Shown here piece after piece: positions 1 to 7,680 of a stretch of 34,910 nt of DNA; the first letter of the stretch is position 1, and each line of letters begins with the position of its first letter. Source of the stretch: Flavobacteriales bacterium (lineage in GTDB: Bacteria > Bacteroidota > Bacteroidia > Flavobacteriales_D > Sanyastnellaceae); contig NYSX01000061.1 of NCBI GenBank assembly GCA_002683345.1, forward strand, positions 1 to 34,910, in the 5' to 3' direction. A program made the position numbers and the translations under genes. Under the pieces are notes generated by a model that was given only the letters and a program-made list of their open reading frames with translations, was not told where the DNA came from and searched no databases.

Positions 1-1
1 C

Positions 2-931
2 GCGGTATCCCACGTCATCCTGGACATTCCGGGCTTTGCACTGAAACACACCCTCGTGTTGTTTGTCGTTTCGTTGTTTGGCAACGTCCTGGGCTTGGTC
101 ATTTCTGCCACGTTCCGCACTGCCAAGGTCATCTACATCGTGATTCCCTTGTTGGTCATTCCACAAATCATCTTCGGCGGGGCCATCATTCGATTTGAGC
201 GCTTCAACCAAGCGTTCACACAGGAAGATGCCGTGCCTTGGTTTGGAAACATCATGGCATCACGCTGGGGCTTCGAGGCGCTTGCGGTGGATCTCGCCAG
301 GAACAATCCCTACGACGCATCCTTGGCCATGTGGGAGGATCGCATTTACCAGGCCGCGTGGCGACGGGACTTTTGGCTTGCGGAACTCAAGAGGACAGAC
401 GATGCCGACAAGCTGATGGCCGAATTGAACCGAAGTGCACACGAACTGCGAGTGTGGGAGGGGAGGGAATTCTCTTGGCCTTGGGGAGCCAAAGAGGACA
501 TCGAGTGGCAAGTGATCAAGGATCGCTACAATGCCCACTACAAGGATGCCTTTGCCGCGCGAACCCAGTTGCGTCAATCCATGGCCTCAACCCAAGATCT
601 CGTCATGCTGAAGAACGACAGCCACAACGACGAGCTGTGGGAGTGGGTGCTTCAAGATGACAGAAAGAAACGGGCACTTTGGGTTGACGGACACCTCGTC
701 CAAAAGTCCGGCCCGATCCACCGGCCGAGCATGACCGCTGCCGGGTTGTCTTCCACCATGTACGCGCCCTACAAGTCTGTGGCCGGCGGCGTCATGCAGA
801 CCCTAGGGTACAACGTAATGGTCCTTTTGGCCATGAGCACGTTGGTGTGGCTGTTGCTCTTGGCACAGCCTTGGATCGCCCGCAAGCCCTGGAATTCAAT
901 CAGTCTTCGGAAGACGTCTCCACAAGCTTGA
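2..931 (+). CDS. ABC-2 type transporter permease, C-terminal part (5' end outside window)
   Basis: The reading frame is open from the first bases of the window, so the gene starts upstream; a GTG at 56 is internal and not a likely start. About 309 residues are visible. The first part contains hydrophobic helices (VLFVVSLFGNVLGLVISATF, then a second around IPLLVIPQIIFGG) like the last membrane helices of ABC-2/ABCG-type permeases. A hydrophilic stretch of roughly 170 residues follows, rich in Trp, Asp and Arg, and then a final helix (MVLLAMSTLVWLLLLA) and a short basic tail. In Bacteroidota this architecture belongs to large proteins with an N-terminal ABC ATPase fused to the permease, but the ATPase part is not visible here. 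The substrate cannot be inferred. Its last 32 bases overlap the convergent siaC-like gene. Confidence 0.7.
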   Translation, partial: AVSHVILDIPGFALKHTLVLFVVSLFGNVLGLVISATFRTAKVIYIVIPLLVIPQIIFGGAIIRFERFNQAFTQEDAVPWFGNIMASRWGFEALAVDLARNNPYDASLAMWEDRIYQAAWRRDFWLAELKRTDDADKLMAELNRSAHELRVWEGREFSWPWGAKEDIEWQVIKDRYNAHYKDAFAARTQLRQSMASTQDLVMLKNDSHNDELWEWVLQDDRKKRALWVDGHLVQKSGPIHRPSMTAAGLSSTMYAPYKSVAGGVMQTLGYNVMVLLAMSTLVWLLLLAQPWIARKPWNSISLRKTSPQA

Positions 932-1286
932 AAGGCAACTGGATGATGGCGGCGTAGTCCTCGCCGGCTTCTTGCATGTCCTCATCCTCCTCCTCGTAGT
1001 ACCAGTACACCTCTGCAGCGCAACTGCACTGCTCGAGCTTTTTCAGCAAGTCCATGAGGCATTTGGACGAACTCGTGTTGAAGTACTCCAGCTTGACATG
1101 CACCTCGACCTGACCTTCACACGACTTGCAGAAGGACTCCGTCCAGGCGAGAAGAGGCTCGAAGAACTGAATGGAGTTCTCAGGAATGCTTCTCCCGGAG
1201 AGGGTCATGGTCTTGTCCAATGCCAAGAAGCCCACTTCTGGGGTCTTCGCGGTGCGCGCAATGATCAAATCTTCCATGGCATTCAT
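900..1286 (-). CDS. SiaC-like regulatory phosphoprotein (DUF1987)
   Basis: A 128-residue soluble protein. It resembles the DUF1987/SiaC family: a STAS-like small domain with the conserved segment EYFNTSSSK at residues 68-75. In Pseudomonas aeruginosa SiaC, a Thr in this kind of motif is phosphorylated by SiaB and dephosphorylated by SiaA; the equivalent here would be Thr71 (inference from the motif). The C-terminal third is very acidic (YYEEEDEDMQEAGED). The start codon overlaps the stop of the upstream siaB-like gene by four bases (ATGA), so the pair is almost certainly co-translated. No SiaA-type phosphatase or SiaD-type diguanylate cyclase lies within the window, so the output of the module is unknown. 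Confidence 0.75.
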   Translation of the reverse strand: MNAMEDLIIARTAKTPEVGFLALDKTMTLSGRSIPENSIQFFEPLLAWTESFCKSCEGQVEVHVKLEYFNTSSSKCLMDLLKKLEQCSCAAEVYWYYEEEDEDMQEAGEDYAAIIQLPFKLVETSSED

Positions 1287-1816
1287 GTGGTTAGAGGCAC
1301 TTCAACGGTCAAGACAAACCACTGAAGTTCGTTGCTGCAAGGTATAAATTCTGTGTAAACCCTGTCTTCTGAGCATGCACGGAGGTCCAAAAGACCGAGA
1401 CCGGCGCCGCCCTTGTCGGTCCTGGAGCCATGTGCCAGTTTTTTCAGACGCTGTTCCCTGAGCTCTTTCAAGGGCAAGCGATTGGCTTCTTCCAAGGCCA
1501 CGTTCAAATCATCTCTTTGCAAATCGTCCACGGCATTGACACTCGAAAACTGCATGCTGCCATCGCCGTGAATGGCGAATGAGAAACTCCCTCGTCGTCC
1601 GTGTTTGGACAGGTTTTGAATCACTTCAACGGCGCATCGAAACGCCCGCTTTTTGGTGGGTTTGGCCACCTCTGCATCGTCCAAAGCATGCTCCACCCAA
1701 CGCAAGATCGTATCCATCACTTGGCCTTCGAAGGTGCCCTCAAAACAGCACCCCACCTCGACATTCTCGAGGGCGAGGCGACAGGGAGGGTGGAGGAGCT
1801 GATTGTGCAAGGGCAT
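1283..1816 (-). CDS. SiaB family protein kinase (DUF6272)
   Basis: About 177 residues from the ATG at 1816; an in-frame ATG at 1849 would add 11 residues. The order of motifs is that of a GHKL-like kinase: an N-box-like helix (RAFRCAVEVIQNLSKHG) in the first half and a glycine-rich nucleotide-binding loop (DKGGAGLGLLDL) in the second. SiaB proteins phosphorylate SiaC (DUF1987), and the gene immediately downstream encodes exactly such a protein with a four-base overlap, which supports the assignment strongly. In Pseudomonas this partner-switching pair controls aggregation and biofilm through a diguanylate cyclase; the role in Bacteroidota is largely unstudied. Divergent from the methyltransferase gene, with the promoter region between about 1817 and 1873. 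Confidence 0.75.
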   Translation of the reverse strand: MPLHNQLLHPPCRLALENVEVGCCFEGTFEGQVMDTILRWVEHALDDAEVAKPTKKRAFRCAVEVIQNLSKHGRRGSFSFAIHGDGSMQFSSVNAVDDLQRDDLNVALEEANRLPLKELREQRLKKLAHGSRTDKGGAGLGLLDLRACSEDRVYTEFIPCSNELQWFVLTVEVPLTT

Positions 1817-1873
1817 GGTCTTTGTCAAAGAACGCAGGATATGCCGCACTTTTGCGACGCGAAGTCAGAGGAA

Positions 1874-2647
1874 ATGCAAGAAGACGTGTGGAAAACAGAC
1901 CCCGAATGGTTCAGGCCATGGTTCAACACCGAGGCATACCACGTGCTGTACGGCCACCGCAGTGAATCCGAGGCAACCCATGCAGTGTCAACGCTCAGCG
2001 CTCGAGGTGTGTTGGGTCAACCCGCGCGGGTGTTGGATGCGGGATGTGGAGCTGGGCGACACGCCAGGGCTTTGGCCAAGGAGGGGTGGACCGTCGAAGC
2101 CTTTGACTTGAGCGAGGCCAGCATCCATGAAGCGCGCGCGATGGAAACGCCCAACATTGCCTACCACTGTCTTGACTTGCGCGACCTGCTGTCTCAAACC
2201 AAGTGGCATGCCTCCTTCGACCTGGTGACAAACTTCTTCACCAGCTTGGGCTACTTTGACGACGAGGCCGAGCACGAAGCTGTGGTGAATGGCTTCGTCA
2301 ACGCATTGAAGCCAAGGGGCAAATTGCTTGTGGACTTTCTCAACGTCCCCCAAGTGGAAGCCAACCTCATCGCATCAGAAACGGTGTCCAAACAAGGGAC
2401 GATGTTTCACATTCACCGCCGCATCCACGAAGGATGGATTGAGAAAAGCATTCAATTTGAATGGGAGGGAAGCCCTCAGCACCACGTCGAACGTGTGAGG
2501 GCGCTTGACCGTTCGCATTTGACAGCGCTTTTGATGAAGCTTGGGCTTGAGGTGCGCCACATTTGGGGAGACTACGACCTGAATGAATGGACGCCGTCTT
2601 CGCCTAGATGCATGATCTTGGCTGAACTACCTACAACGTCGACATGA
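1874..2647 (+). CDS. Class I SAM-dependent methyltransferase
   Basis: A 257-residue protein if started at ATG 1874, which has AGAGGA close upstream; ATG 1841 is an in-frame alternative. The SAM-binding motif I is VLDAGCGAGRHARALAKEG, followed by the acidic end of strand 2 (VEAFDLSEASI) and a motif IV-like segment (FDLVTNFFTSLGYFD). This places it in the methyltransf_25 type fold. The substrate cannot be read from the sequence; similar free-standing enzymes act on small molecules or quinone-like substrates. The stop codon overlaps the start of the ZIP transporter by four bases (ATGA), so the two are probably made together. A near-consensus -7 element (CACTTTTG, 1847-1854) lies 19 bases upstream of the chosen start, which slightly favours ATG 1874. 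Confidence 0.8.
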   Translation: MQEDVWKTDPEWFRPWFNTEAYHVLYGHRSESEATHAVSTLSARGVLGQPARVLDAGCGAGRHARALAKEGWTVEAFDLSEASIHEARAMETPNIAYHCLDLRDLLSQTKWHASFDLVTNFFTSLGYFDDEAEHEAVVNGFVNALKPRGKLLVDFLNVPQVEANLIASETVSKQGTMFHIHRRIHEGWIEKSIQFEWEGSPQHHVERVRALDRSHLTALLMKLGLEVRHIWGDYDLNEWTPSSPRCMILAELPTTST

Positions 2648-3423
2648 TTCTGACGGCATTGATCTTCTTGGCCACCGCGTTGCTTGGCGGATGGGCCTTT
2701 GTGCTTCTCGGACAGCGGGGCATGGACAATTTGCCAATCATCCTCTCCTTTGGCGGGTCCTTCATCATTGGCATGTGCTTCTTGCACCTTGTGCCTGAGG
2801 CGTATGACGTGACCCACTTGGCAGGCCTCTTCGTGTTGGTCGGATTCCTGCTTCAAGGACTCCTCGAATTTCTGTCGAAGGGCATCGAACATGGCCATTA
2901 CCACACCCATGAACATGGAAGTCACTGTGACCAGCCCTTCACACTGGGTCGACTTCCATGGGCCGCCTTGATCAGTTTGGGATTGCATGCCGCGCTGGAA
3001 AGCATGCCAGTCATGGACCACGACCACCATCACCACGACGGCCATGTTCATGGGCCGCTGGCACTCGACATGATTGATTGGGGCCTCGTCATGGCCCTTG
3101 TCTTGCACAAGGTACCGGTGGCCATGGTGCTGATGGCCATGATGCAGGAACAACATGTTCCCCGCCGTGTGGCATGGTGGGTCTTGGTGGGGTTTGGGTT
3201 GTCTCCACTTGTGGGCATGTTGGCCTTTGATGGGATTGTTCACGGCCTCACCCAAGAGTGGGTGGCCCTGTTTCCTGCATGTGCACAAGCATTCGTCGTG
3301 GGCATCCTGCTTCACATCGGAACCACCGTGCTGTTTGAAGCTGGAGATGGGCACGCATTCAACCGGGAGAAGCTCGTGGCCACCTGCATCGGCATCGCCA
3401 CGAGTTTGCTTGCCTTCTTGTGA
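2644..3423 (+). CDS. ZIP family divalent metal (zinc) transporter
   Basis: A 259-residue inner-membrane protein with about eight predicted helices. ZIP hallmarks are visible: LSFGGSFIIGMCFLHLVPEA in the first third (helix with metal-binding His, Pro and Glu) and a second histidine-containing helix (LVMALVLHKVPVAMVLMAMM), the HxxP-type metal-binding segment of helices 4-5. Two histidine-rich loops (HGHYHTHEHGSH around residue 85, DHDHHHHDGHVHG around residue 125) lie between helices and probably bind zinc on the membrane surface. ZIP proteins move Zn2+, Fe2+ or Mn2+ into the cytoplasm. Translationally coupled to the methyltransferase gene by a four-base overlap. A small possible ORF and the convergent HMG-CoA lyase gene follow. 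Confidence 0.9.
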   Translation: MILTALIFLATALLGGWAFVLLGQRGMDNLPIILSFGGSFIIGMCFLHLVPEAYDVTHLAGLFVLVGFLLQGLLEFLSKGIEHGHYHTHEHGSHCDQPFTLGRLPWAALISLGLHAALESMPVMDHDHHHHDGHVHGPLALDMIDWGLVMALVLHKVPVAMVLMAMMQEQHVPRRVAWWVLVGFGLSPLVGMLAFDGIVHGLTQEWVALFPACAQAFVVGILLHIGTTVLFEAGDGHAFNREKLVATCIGIATSLLAFL

Positions 3424-3488
3424 GTCCTGCAGGCCAAATTTTCGACAAACGAAACTTTTTCATCGACCAAGCCGTATCCGCTTGCGAC

Positions 3489-3590
3489 ATGAGACACTAC
3501 CGCATTCACATCAGCACATCCAAAGTCGAGACCATCGAACTTTCTACCTCAACCTACTGCATCAGCTTGATGTCCTACGGGTTGAACTGA
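3489..3590 (+). CDS. Possible 33-residue small protein
   Basis: An ATG-to-TGA frame of 33 codons fills most of the 188-base gap between the ZIP gene and the convergent HMG-CoA lyase gene. It begins MRHYRIHISTS and ends SYGLN. By hand count about three quarters of its codons end in G or C, like the real genes around it, whereas random frames in a gap need not. I see no promoter box, Shine-Dalgarno site or recognisable domain. It would be expressed by read-through from the ZIP operon 65 bases upstream. It may equally be chance; conservation in relatives would decide. Confidence 0.25.
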   Translation: MRHYRIHISTSKVETIELSTSTYCISLMSYGLN

Positions 3591-3611
3591 CAGGCCCTGC
3601 GAGGGGCACAA

Positions 3612-4490
3612 TCAAGCAAACAGATCGGCCGCCAAAGACAAGGCCTGATCCAATGCTTGAGGCTGGACAGGCTGCCAAAGCCCAGATTTCCCAGCCCACT
3701 CCACAATCCATTCGGTCGGCGCATTGCCCACCAAATCATCTTGAGCCATGGGGCAACCACCCACGCCCCGAAGCGCTCCATCCATGCGAAAGCAGCCACC
3801 TCGGTGCGCTGCTTTGATTTTTTCCAGCCCTTCCATCGGATGAATGTGAAGGTGGGCACCGACAATCTCGTGACCCACTTCAGTCACGACCCGCGAAAAC
3901 ACGCGCTCCACAAGTTCAGGATCCGCTGCTCCAATGGTGTCTGCGACCGAAATCACAGAAGGGGAGAGGCGCTTTTGAAGCTCACTTGCCCACATTGCCG
4001 GCATGTCTTCATTCCAATCGTCCCCATAGGGATTGCCGAATCCCATGCTGAGATAAACCACAAGCTCCTTGCCCGACTTCGCACAGAGGTTGGACACAAT
4101 GTCCAAGCGACGCCAGGCTTCATCGAGGCTTGCACGTGTGTTGCGTTCCTGAAAGGTGGGGGAGATGCTCAAAGGGAAGCCGAGGTCTGACACCGATTCA
4201 AATTGCACGGCATCGCGGGCACCCCGTTCATTGGCCACAATCACCAAGGCCCGGGTGTCCGTTTGGTCCCAGATTCCTTCTTCTTCCAGTTGCGCAAGGA
4301 CCTTTCCCGTGTCGGCCATGGCGGGCATCGCTTTGGGCGACACGAAGCTCCCCATGTCCAAGGTGTCAAACCCCACGCGCAACAAGGTCCGGAAGTATGC
4401 GAGTTTGTCCTCGGTGGTGATGGGATGCGGCCATCCTTGAATGGCATCCCTGGGACATTCTACGAGATGCAAGCGGTGATCCGGAGTCAT
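3612..4490 (-). CDS. Hydroxymethylglutaryl-CoA lyase
   Basis: A 292-residue TIM-barrel enzyme of the HMGL-like/DRE-TIM family, which cleaves HMG-CoA to acetyl-CoA and acetoacetate in leucine degradation. The start is ATG 4490 (MTPDHRLHLVECPRD); the frame is open upstream but that part has no similarity to the family. Visible hallmarks: catalytic Arg14-Asp15 in ECPRDAIQG, the FVSPKAMPAMADT segment (residues 49-61), the metal-binding histidine cluster HLHIHP (213-218), and the signature GGCPMA containing the catalytic Cys246, followed by GNAPTE. The length matches the family. Convergent with the ZIP gene and divergent from the small gene at 4587. Confidence 0.92.
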   Translation of the reverse strand: MTPDHRLHLVECPRDAIQGWPHPITTEDKLAYFRTLLRVGFDTLDMGSFVSPKAMPAMADTGKVLAQLEEEGIWDQTDTRALVIVANERGARDAVQFESVSDLGFPLSISPTFQERNTRASLDEAWRRLDIVSNLCAKSGKELVVYLSMGFGNPYGDDWNEDMPAMWASELQKRLSPSVISVADTIGAADPELVERVFSRVVTEVGHEIVGAHLHIHPMEGLEKIKAAHRGGCFRMDGALRGVGGCPMAQDDLVGNAPTEWIVEWAGKSGLWQPVQPQALDQALSLAADLFA

Positions 4491-4586
4491 GACGACAAAA
4501 TACACGTGAATGTGCCTTCGATTGAAACCTTGGGCGATGCCATTGCGTAGGGGAAAGAGACATTGAACCACCACATCCTTTCCGCT

Positions 4587-4841
4587 ATGAAACTCGATAC
4601 TTTCAATCGGCTGCCCCTCGATCAAAAGACGTCCTACATGTGGGACCACGGCGTTTGCCTCGCGCAGCGCATCATCGAAAACCGATACATCCTCTGCATT
4701 TTTGAGGTCAACGGCTTTTTTGTCGAAGCCATCTACTCCCGCCGCAACAACCGCGTCAATGCCATTCTCCCCATTGCCGACATTCCTGAATGGGAAGGCT
4801 ATGTGGATCAGGTGCTCACCAACCTGTTGAAACTGAACTGA
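4587..4841 (+). CDS. Conserved small protein of unknown function (84 aa)
   Basis: I do not recognise a named domain. From ATG 4587 the protein has 84 residues (MKLDTFNRLPLDQK...); an ATG at 4563 would add eight residues that look non-coding. The sequence is a plausible small alpha/beta fold: NRYILCIFEVNGFFVEAIYS reads as two strands with an aromatic turn, and the C-terminus (WEGYVDQVLTNLLKLN) as an amphipathic helix. Small proteins of this appearance occur widely in Bacteroidota and are annotated as hypothetical. It is divergent from HMG-CoA lyase and its last 26 bases overlap the convergent comEC gene, which supports real coding in a tightly packed region. Confidence 0.65.
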   Translation: MKLDTFNRLPLDQKTSYMWDHGVCLAQRIIENRYILCIFEVNGFFVEAIYSRRNNRVNAILPIADIPEWEGYVDQVLTNLLKLN

Positions 4842-6558
4842 GCTCAGCGTCAAGGACGGGGTGGCTCGTCGCGTTGAACGTTTCCCTTTGGATCCACACC
4901 TTCATCGGAGGTGGGATCCATTTTTTTTGCCCAAAGTTTGCCTCAAAGGCGGCATTTGCATGCCAAAAGTCACGCCCACCCTCCACGCCAAGCCGCCTTG
5001 CCGCATGGCGAACCTTGTCATCCTCTGGCGCGCTAGACCAACTTCGCCAACCATATCCATCGGTCACCACCCAAGCTCCAGGATGTCCCCGAAGATGCAA
5101 CCAAGACATTCTTTCGACGTGAACTTGCCGATGGGTCAATGCCGCACCCTGCAGCATGCACGCGAGGCACATCACGCGCCAAAACAACGCCCTTCGTCCT
5201 TTCGAAAGGAGGCCAACCATCCACCTCAAGGCGAAGGGAAGCATGAAAAGGAATCCCACCTCGCCGCCCATCCAATGCGTGGCCACCGTGGAACATGGCA
5301 TGTTGGCCAACCTCACAGCCCACCTTGACGCAGCCGCCATGCATTGGGTGGCTAGCACATCGACACCAGGAAGCTCAAGCAAGGATGCTGCGACCAGAAC
5401 GCCCAACCCCATCATGAACACCCCTGCCATCAGATTCAGAGGGTAAAACCACAGAGGAAACGTGGGGAAGGTGGGGATGGTCAACAGAGACGTGGCCCAT
5501 TGGGCACGCCATGGCACGCGCCAAGCCGCACGGGGCTCATGGGCCAAGGCCAACAGGCTGGCCGTGGCCAGAAAACTCAATTGCGTGCCCAATTGCCTCG
5601 GAAGAGACACATCCGACGCACACGCCAGCACCGCGGCCACCCCAAACGCTTCCCATGTCAGGGACCGCTTGCCGCGCACCAACATGGCCCAAACCAAGGA
5701 CAGCATGACCCAAGAACGGAGTCCAGAAACAGGCGTTCCGCAGGCATGGACAAAGCCCAAGGACACCACCACACTCACGACGCTGCAGCGCTTGGCCCAA
5801 CGGTTTTGGGCACGCAGCAAGACCAAGAACAGCCCCGCCACGAGCCCCACGTGATACCCACTGACCGCCAACAGGTGTGCCAAGCCCAACTTTTGGAAGG
5901 CTTCTTTGGTGTCACGTGAGACAGCTTTTTTGTCCCCGCCAAAAATGCCCAGCAACAACCCGGTTTCATCCTGTTCAAAGCGTTGGGCCAGGTGTTTGCG
6001 CCATCGCCATCCCAAGCGCTCCACCGTCGCCTCGATGGGCGACAATCTCACAGCGTCTCCCCAAGCTACAACGTCCCCCTTGGCTGTCACGTCCGCATGT
6101 CGGAGGTACGCACCAAAATCAAAGGCAGCGGTCCAATCTGACGCTTCGATGCCGCGAAGTTGCACCAAGCCCCAACGCCACCTTCCTCGTGCCTCATGGA
6201 TGTCTGCGTTCAACCAAAGGCGAAGGTGTTTTCCTTGGGCATCGATCCCAGACCACAATCCGCTTTGGGTCGACGCGCCTGACATGGTCAGGTGGCTGGG
6301 GAGAAACACCGGACGAATCAAGGCCCATTCGGCCACAGGACTGCCGATGGGTGCGCGTCGTTCTCTGTGCTGCACTCCGACGCAGAGCTGAGCCAACCCC
6401 CATCCTGACAAGAGCCAAGGCAGCACAGACTTCCATTGGGCATGGGGGAAGACAAGTGCGCTCCCCACGCTTAGGACAGCCGCAGAGACCGCCGCTTTAG
6501 GCACCAATACGGCCACCCACATGCCCAGCCCCAAACCACACGACCAAACCACATGCAA
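4816..6558 (-). CDS. comEC: ComEC/Rec2 family DNA-uptake channel protein
   Basis: About 580 residues, an inner-membrane protein with many hydrophobic helices. The N-terminal third fits a DUF4131-type region ending in FDFGAYLRHADVTAKG (residues 147-161), and the Competence domain begins near residue 200 with its signature HLLAVSGYHVGLV (228-240). ComEC passes single-stranded DNA across the inner membrane during natural transformation. The C-terminal metallo-beta-lactamase domain of Firmicutes and Proteobacteria homologues is absent, as is usual in Bacteroidota. The start is uncertain: 6558 is a TTG, a GTG at 6591 is in frame, and the stop that bounds the frame is at 6631-6633. The gene lies 72 bases downstream of the glycosyltransferase gene on the same strand. 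Its 3' end overlaps the convergent gene at 4587-4841. Confidence 0.88.
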   Translation of the reverse strand: MHVVWSCGLGLGMWVAVLVPKAAVSAAVLSVGSALVFPHAQWKSVLPWLLSGWGLAQLCVGVQHRERRAPIGSPVAEWALIRPVFLPSHLTMSGASTQSGLWSGIDAQGKHLRLWLNADIHEARGRWRWGLVQLRGIEASDWTAAFDFGAYLRHADVTAKGDVVAWGDAVRLSPIEATVERLGWRWRKHLAQRFEQDETGLLLGIFGGDKKAVSRDTKEAFQKLGLAHLLAVSGYHVGLVAGLFLVLLRAQNRWAKRCSVVSVVVSLGFVHACGTPVSGLRSWVMLSLVWAMLVRGKRSLTWEAFGVAAVLACASDVSLPRQLGTQLSFLATASLLALAHEPRAAWRVPWRAQWATSLLTIPTFPTFPLWFYPLNLMAGVFMMGLGVLVAASLLELPGVDVLATQCMAAASRWAVRLANMPCSTVATHWMGGEVGFLFMLPFALRWMVGLLSKGRRALFWRVMCLACMLQGAALTHRQVHVERMSWLHLRGHPGAWVVTDGYGWRSWSSAPEDDKVRHAARRLGVEGGRDFWHANAAFEANFGQKKWIPPPMKVWIQRETFNATSHPVLDAELSSVSTGW

Positions 6559-6630
6559 ACTTGGGACATCAATGCAGACGCATTGCGTAACAGTTTGTGC
6601 GTGACGTGTTGCGCACGAGGAACGGCGAGA

Positions 6631-7680
6631 TCAGTGGACGCCGGGCAACTTCAAGTCGCGAGCACGGGCGTGACCCTGAAGGAAGTATGCGACGATGACG
6701 CTCTTGCGCCACCATCCTTTCATGTTGGGGTTTCGCGTGGGCGAACGACGCAGCTTTCTTCTCTTGCGCAGGGTGGAGGCCAAACGCAGGTAAAACGCCC
6801 CATGGGCTTGACCCACCGCCAAGAATTGACGCCATTGTCCTCCTGCAAGCATTTTCCATGCCGCAATCCCATCCAAGGTCATGCGTCTGAACATGAAGGC
6901 AGGCCAAAATCCGTCGCGGTTTTTCAGCATCACCACGAGGTTGTTTCTGAAGTTCAAGTAGGTCTTGAAAGGGCTGGTCGTCTGCAACGTGCCGCCGCCA
7001 AGATGGCGCACCCTCACCGTGCCCACACACCCCACGCGCTTGCCTTCGTTCTTCAGCCTCCAGCAAAGGTCAATTTCCTCCATGTGGGCAAACAGTGAAC
7101 CGTCGAAGCCCTTGGCGTGCAGCCACGCCTCCTTGCGAATGAAAAAGCATGCTCCGGAAGCCCAGAACACCTCACGGTTTTGGGCCAACCACACGTCCAC
7201 CGGTTCCACGCTTTCAAACAGCCGTCCCAAACAAAAAGGATAGCCATCCTTGTCCATCCATCCTCCTGCTGCACCTGCATGCTCGCACATGCTCGGCCGA
7301 ACATCCTGGACCAGGAGCGGACTCGCCACATCCCAGCCGTGTTCGTCCATCGCCGCCAACACGGGTTCCACCCAAGGACCGTCCATGCGGACATCGGAGT
7401 TCAGCAACACATACACTTCGGCATCGATGTGCTTCAACCCCTCGTTGTAGCCCGCTGCGAACCCGAAGTTTTGATCCAGTTCCACAAGCTGTACCCTTGG
7501 GGAGTGGTTCGCGCGAAGCCACGCCACGCTGTCGTCCGTGCTGCCGTTGTCCACAACCCACACCCGCGTGTCGGCGGGGGTGTGCTTCAACACGCTTGGC
7601 AGGTAGGTCTCGAGGTGATGTTGGCCATTCCAGTTGAGAATGACCACTGCCACGTCTGCAGGTTGAACCGTTCCCATCAT
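6631..7680 (-). CDS. Family 2 glycosyltransferase
   Basis: A 349-residue GT-A fold enzyme. The N-terminal nucleotide-sugar domain is clear: VAVVILNWNGQHHLETYLPS, then VVDNGSTDDSVAWL, the FAAGYNEG segment, and the metal-binding NSD in YVLLNSDVRMDG. Further on come FWASGACFFIRKEA and HMEEIDLCWRLKNEGKR, typical of rhamnosyltransferase-like GT2 enzymes (WbbL-like). It probably adds a sugar to a cell-surface polysaccharide or glycolipid from the cytoplasmic face; donor and acceptor cannot be told from sequence. The C-terminal 60 residues are strongly basic (STLRKRRKLRRSP). The start ATG overlaps the stop of the GWxTD gene by four bases; a second ATG at 7677 follows directly. Confidence 0.88.
   Translation of the reverse strand: MMGTVQPADVAVVILNWNGQHHLETYLPSVLKHTPADTRVWVVDNGSTDDSVAWLRANHSPRVQLVELDQNFGFAAGYNEGLKHIDAEVYVLLNSDVRMDGPWVEPVLAAMDEHGWDVASPLLVQDVRPSMCEHAGAAGGWMDKDGYPFCLGRLFESVEPVDVWLAQNREVFWASGACFFIRKEAWLHAKGFDGSLFAHMEEIDLCWRLKNEGKRVGCVGTVRVRHLGGGTLQTTSPFKTYLNFRNNLVVMLKNRDGFWPAFMFRRMTLDGIAAWKMLAGGQWRQFLAVGQAHGAFYLRLASTLRKRRKLRRSPTRNPNMKGWWRKSVIVAYFLQGHARARDLKLPGVH

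Noticed and set aside
2572-3354. A 260-codon histidine-rich frame on the minus strand opposite the ZIP gene
   Set aside because: His, Met and Gln richness arises from the complement of the transporter's own His- and Met-rich codons; no membrane or domain pattern is present.
3612-4853. The 413-codon open frame as a longer HMG-CoA lyase
   Set aside because: The 121 residues before Met at 4490 lack family resemblance and lie opposite the small gene at 4587-4841.
4816-6558. ComEC as truncated because it lacks the metallo-beta-lactamase domain
   Set aside because: Bacteroidota ComEC proteins commonly lack it and the frame ends normally without a remnant downstream.
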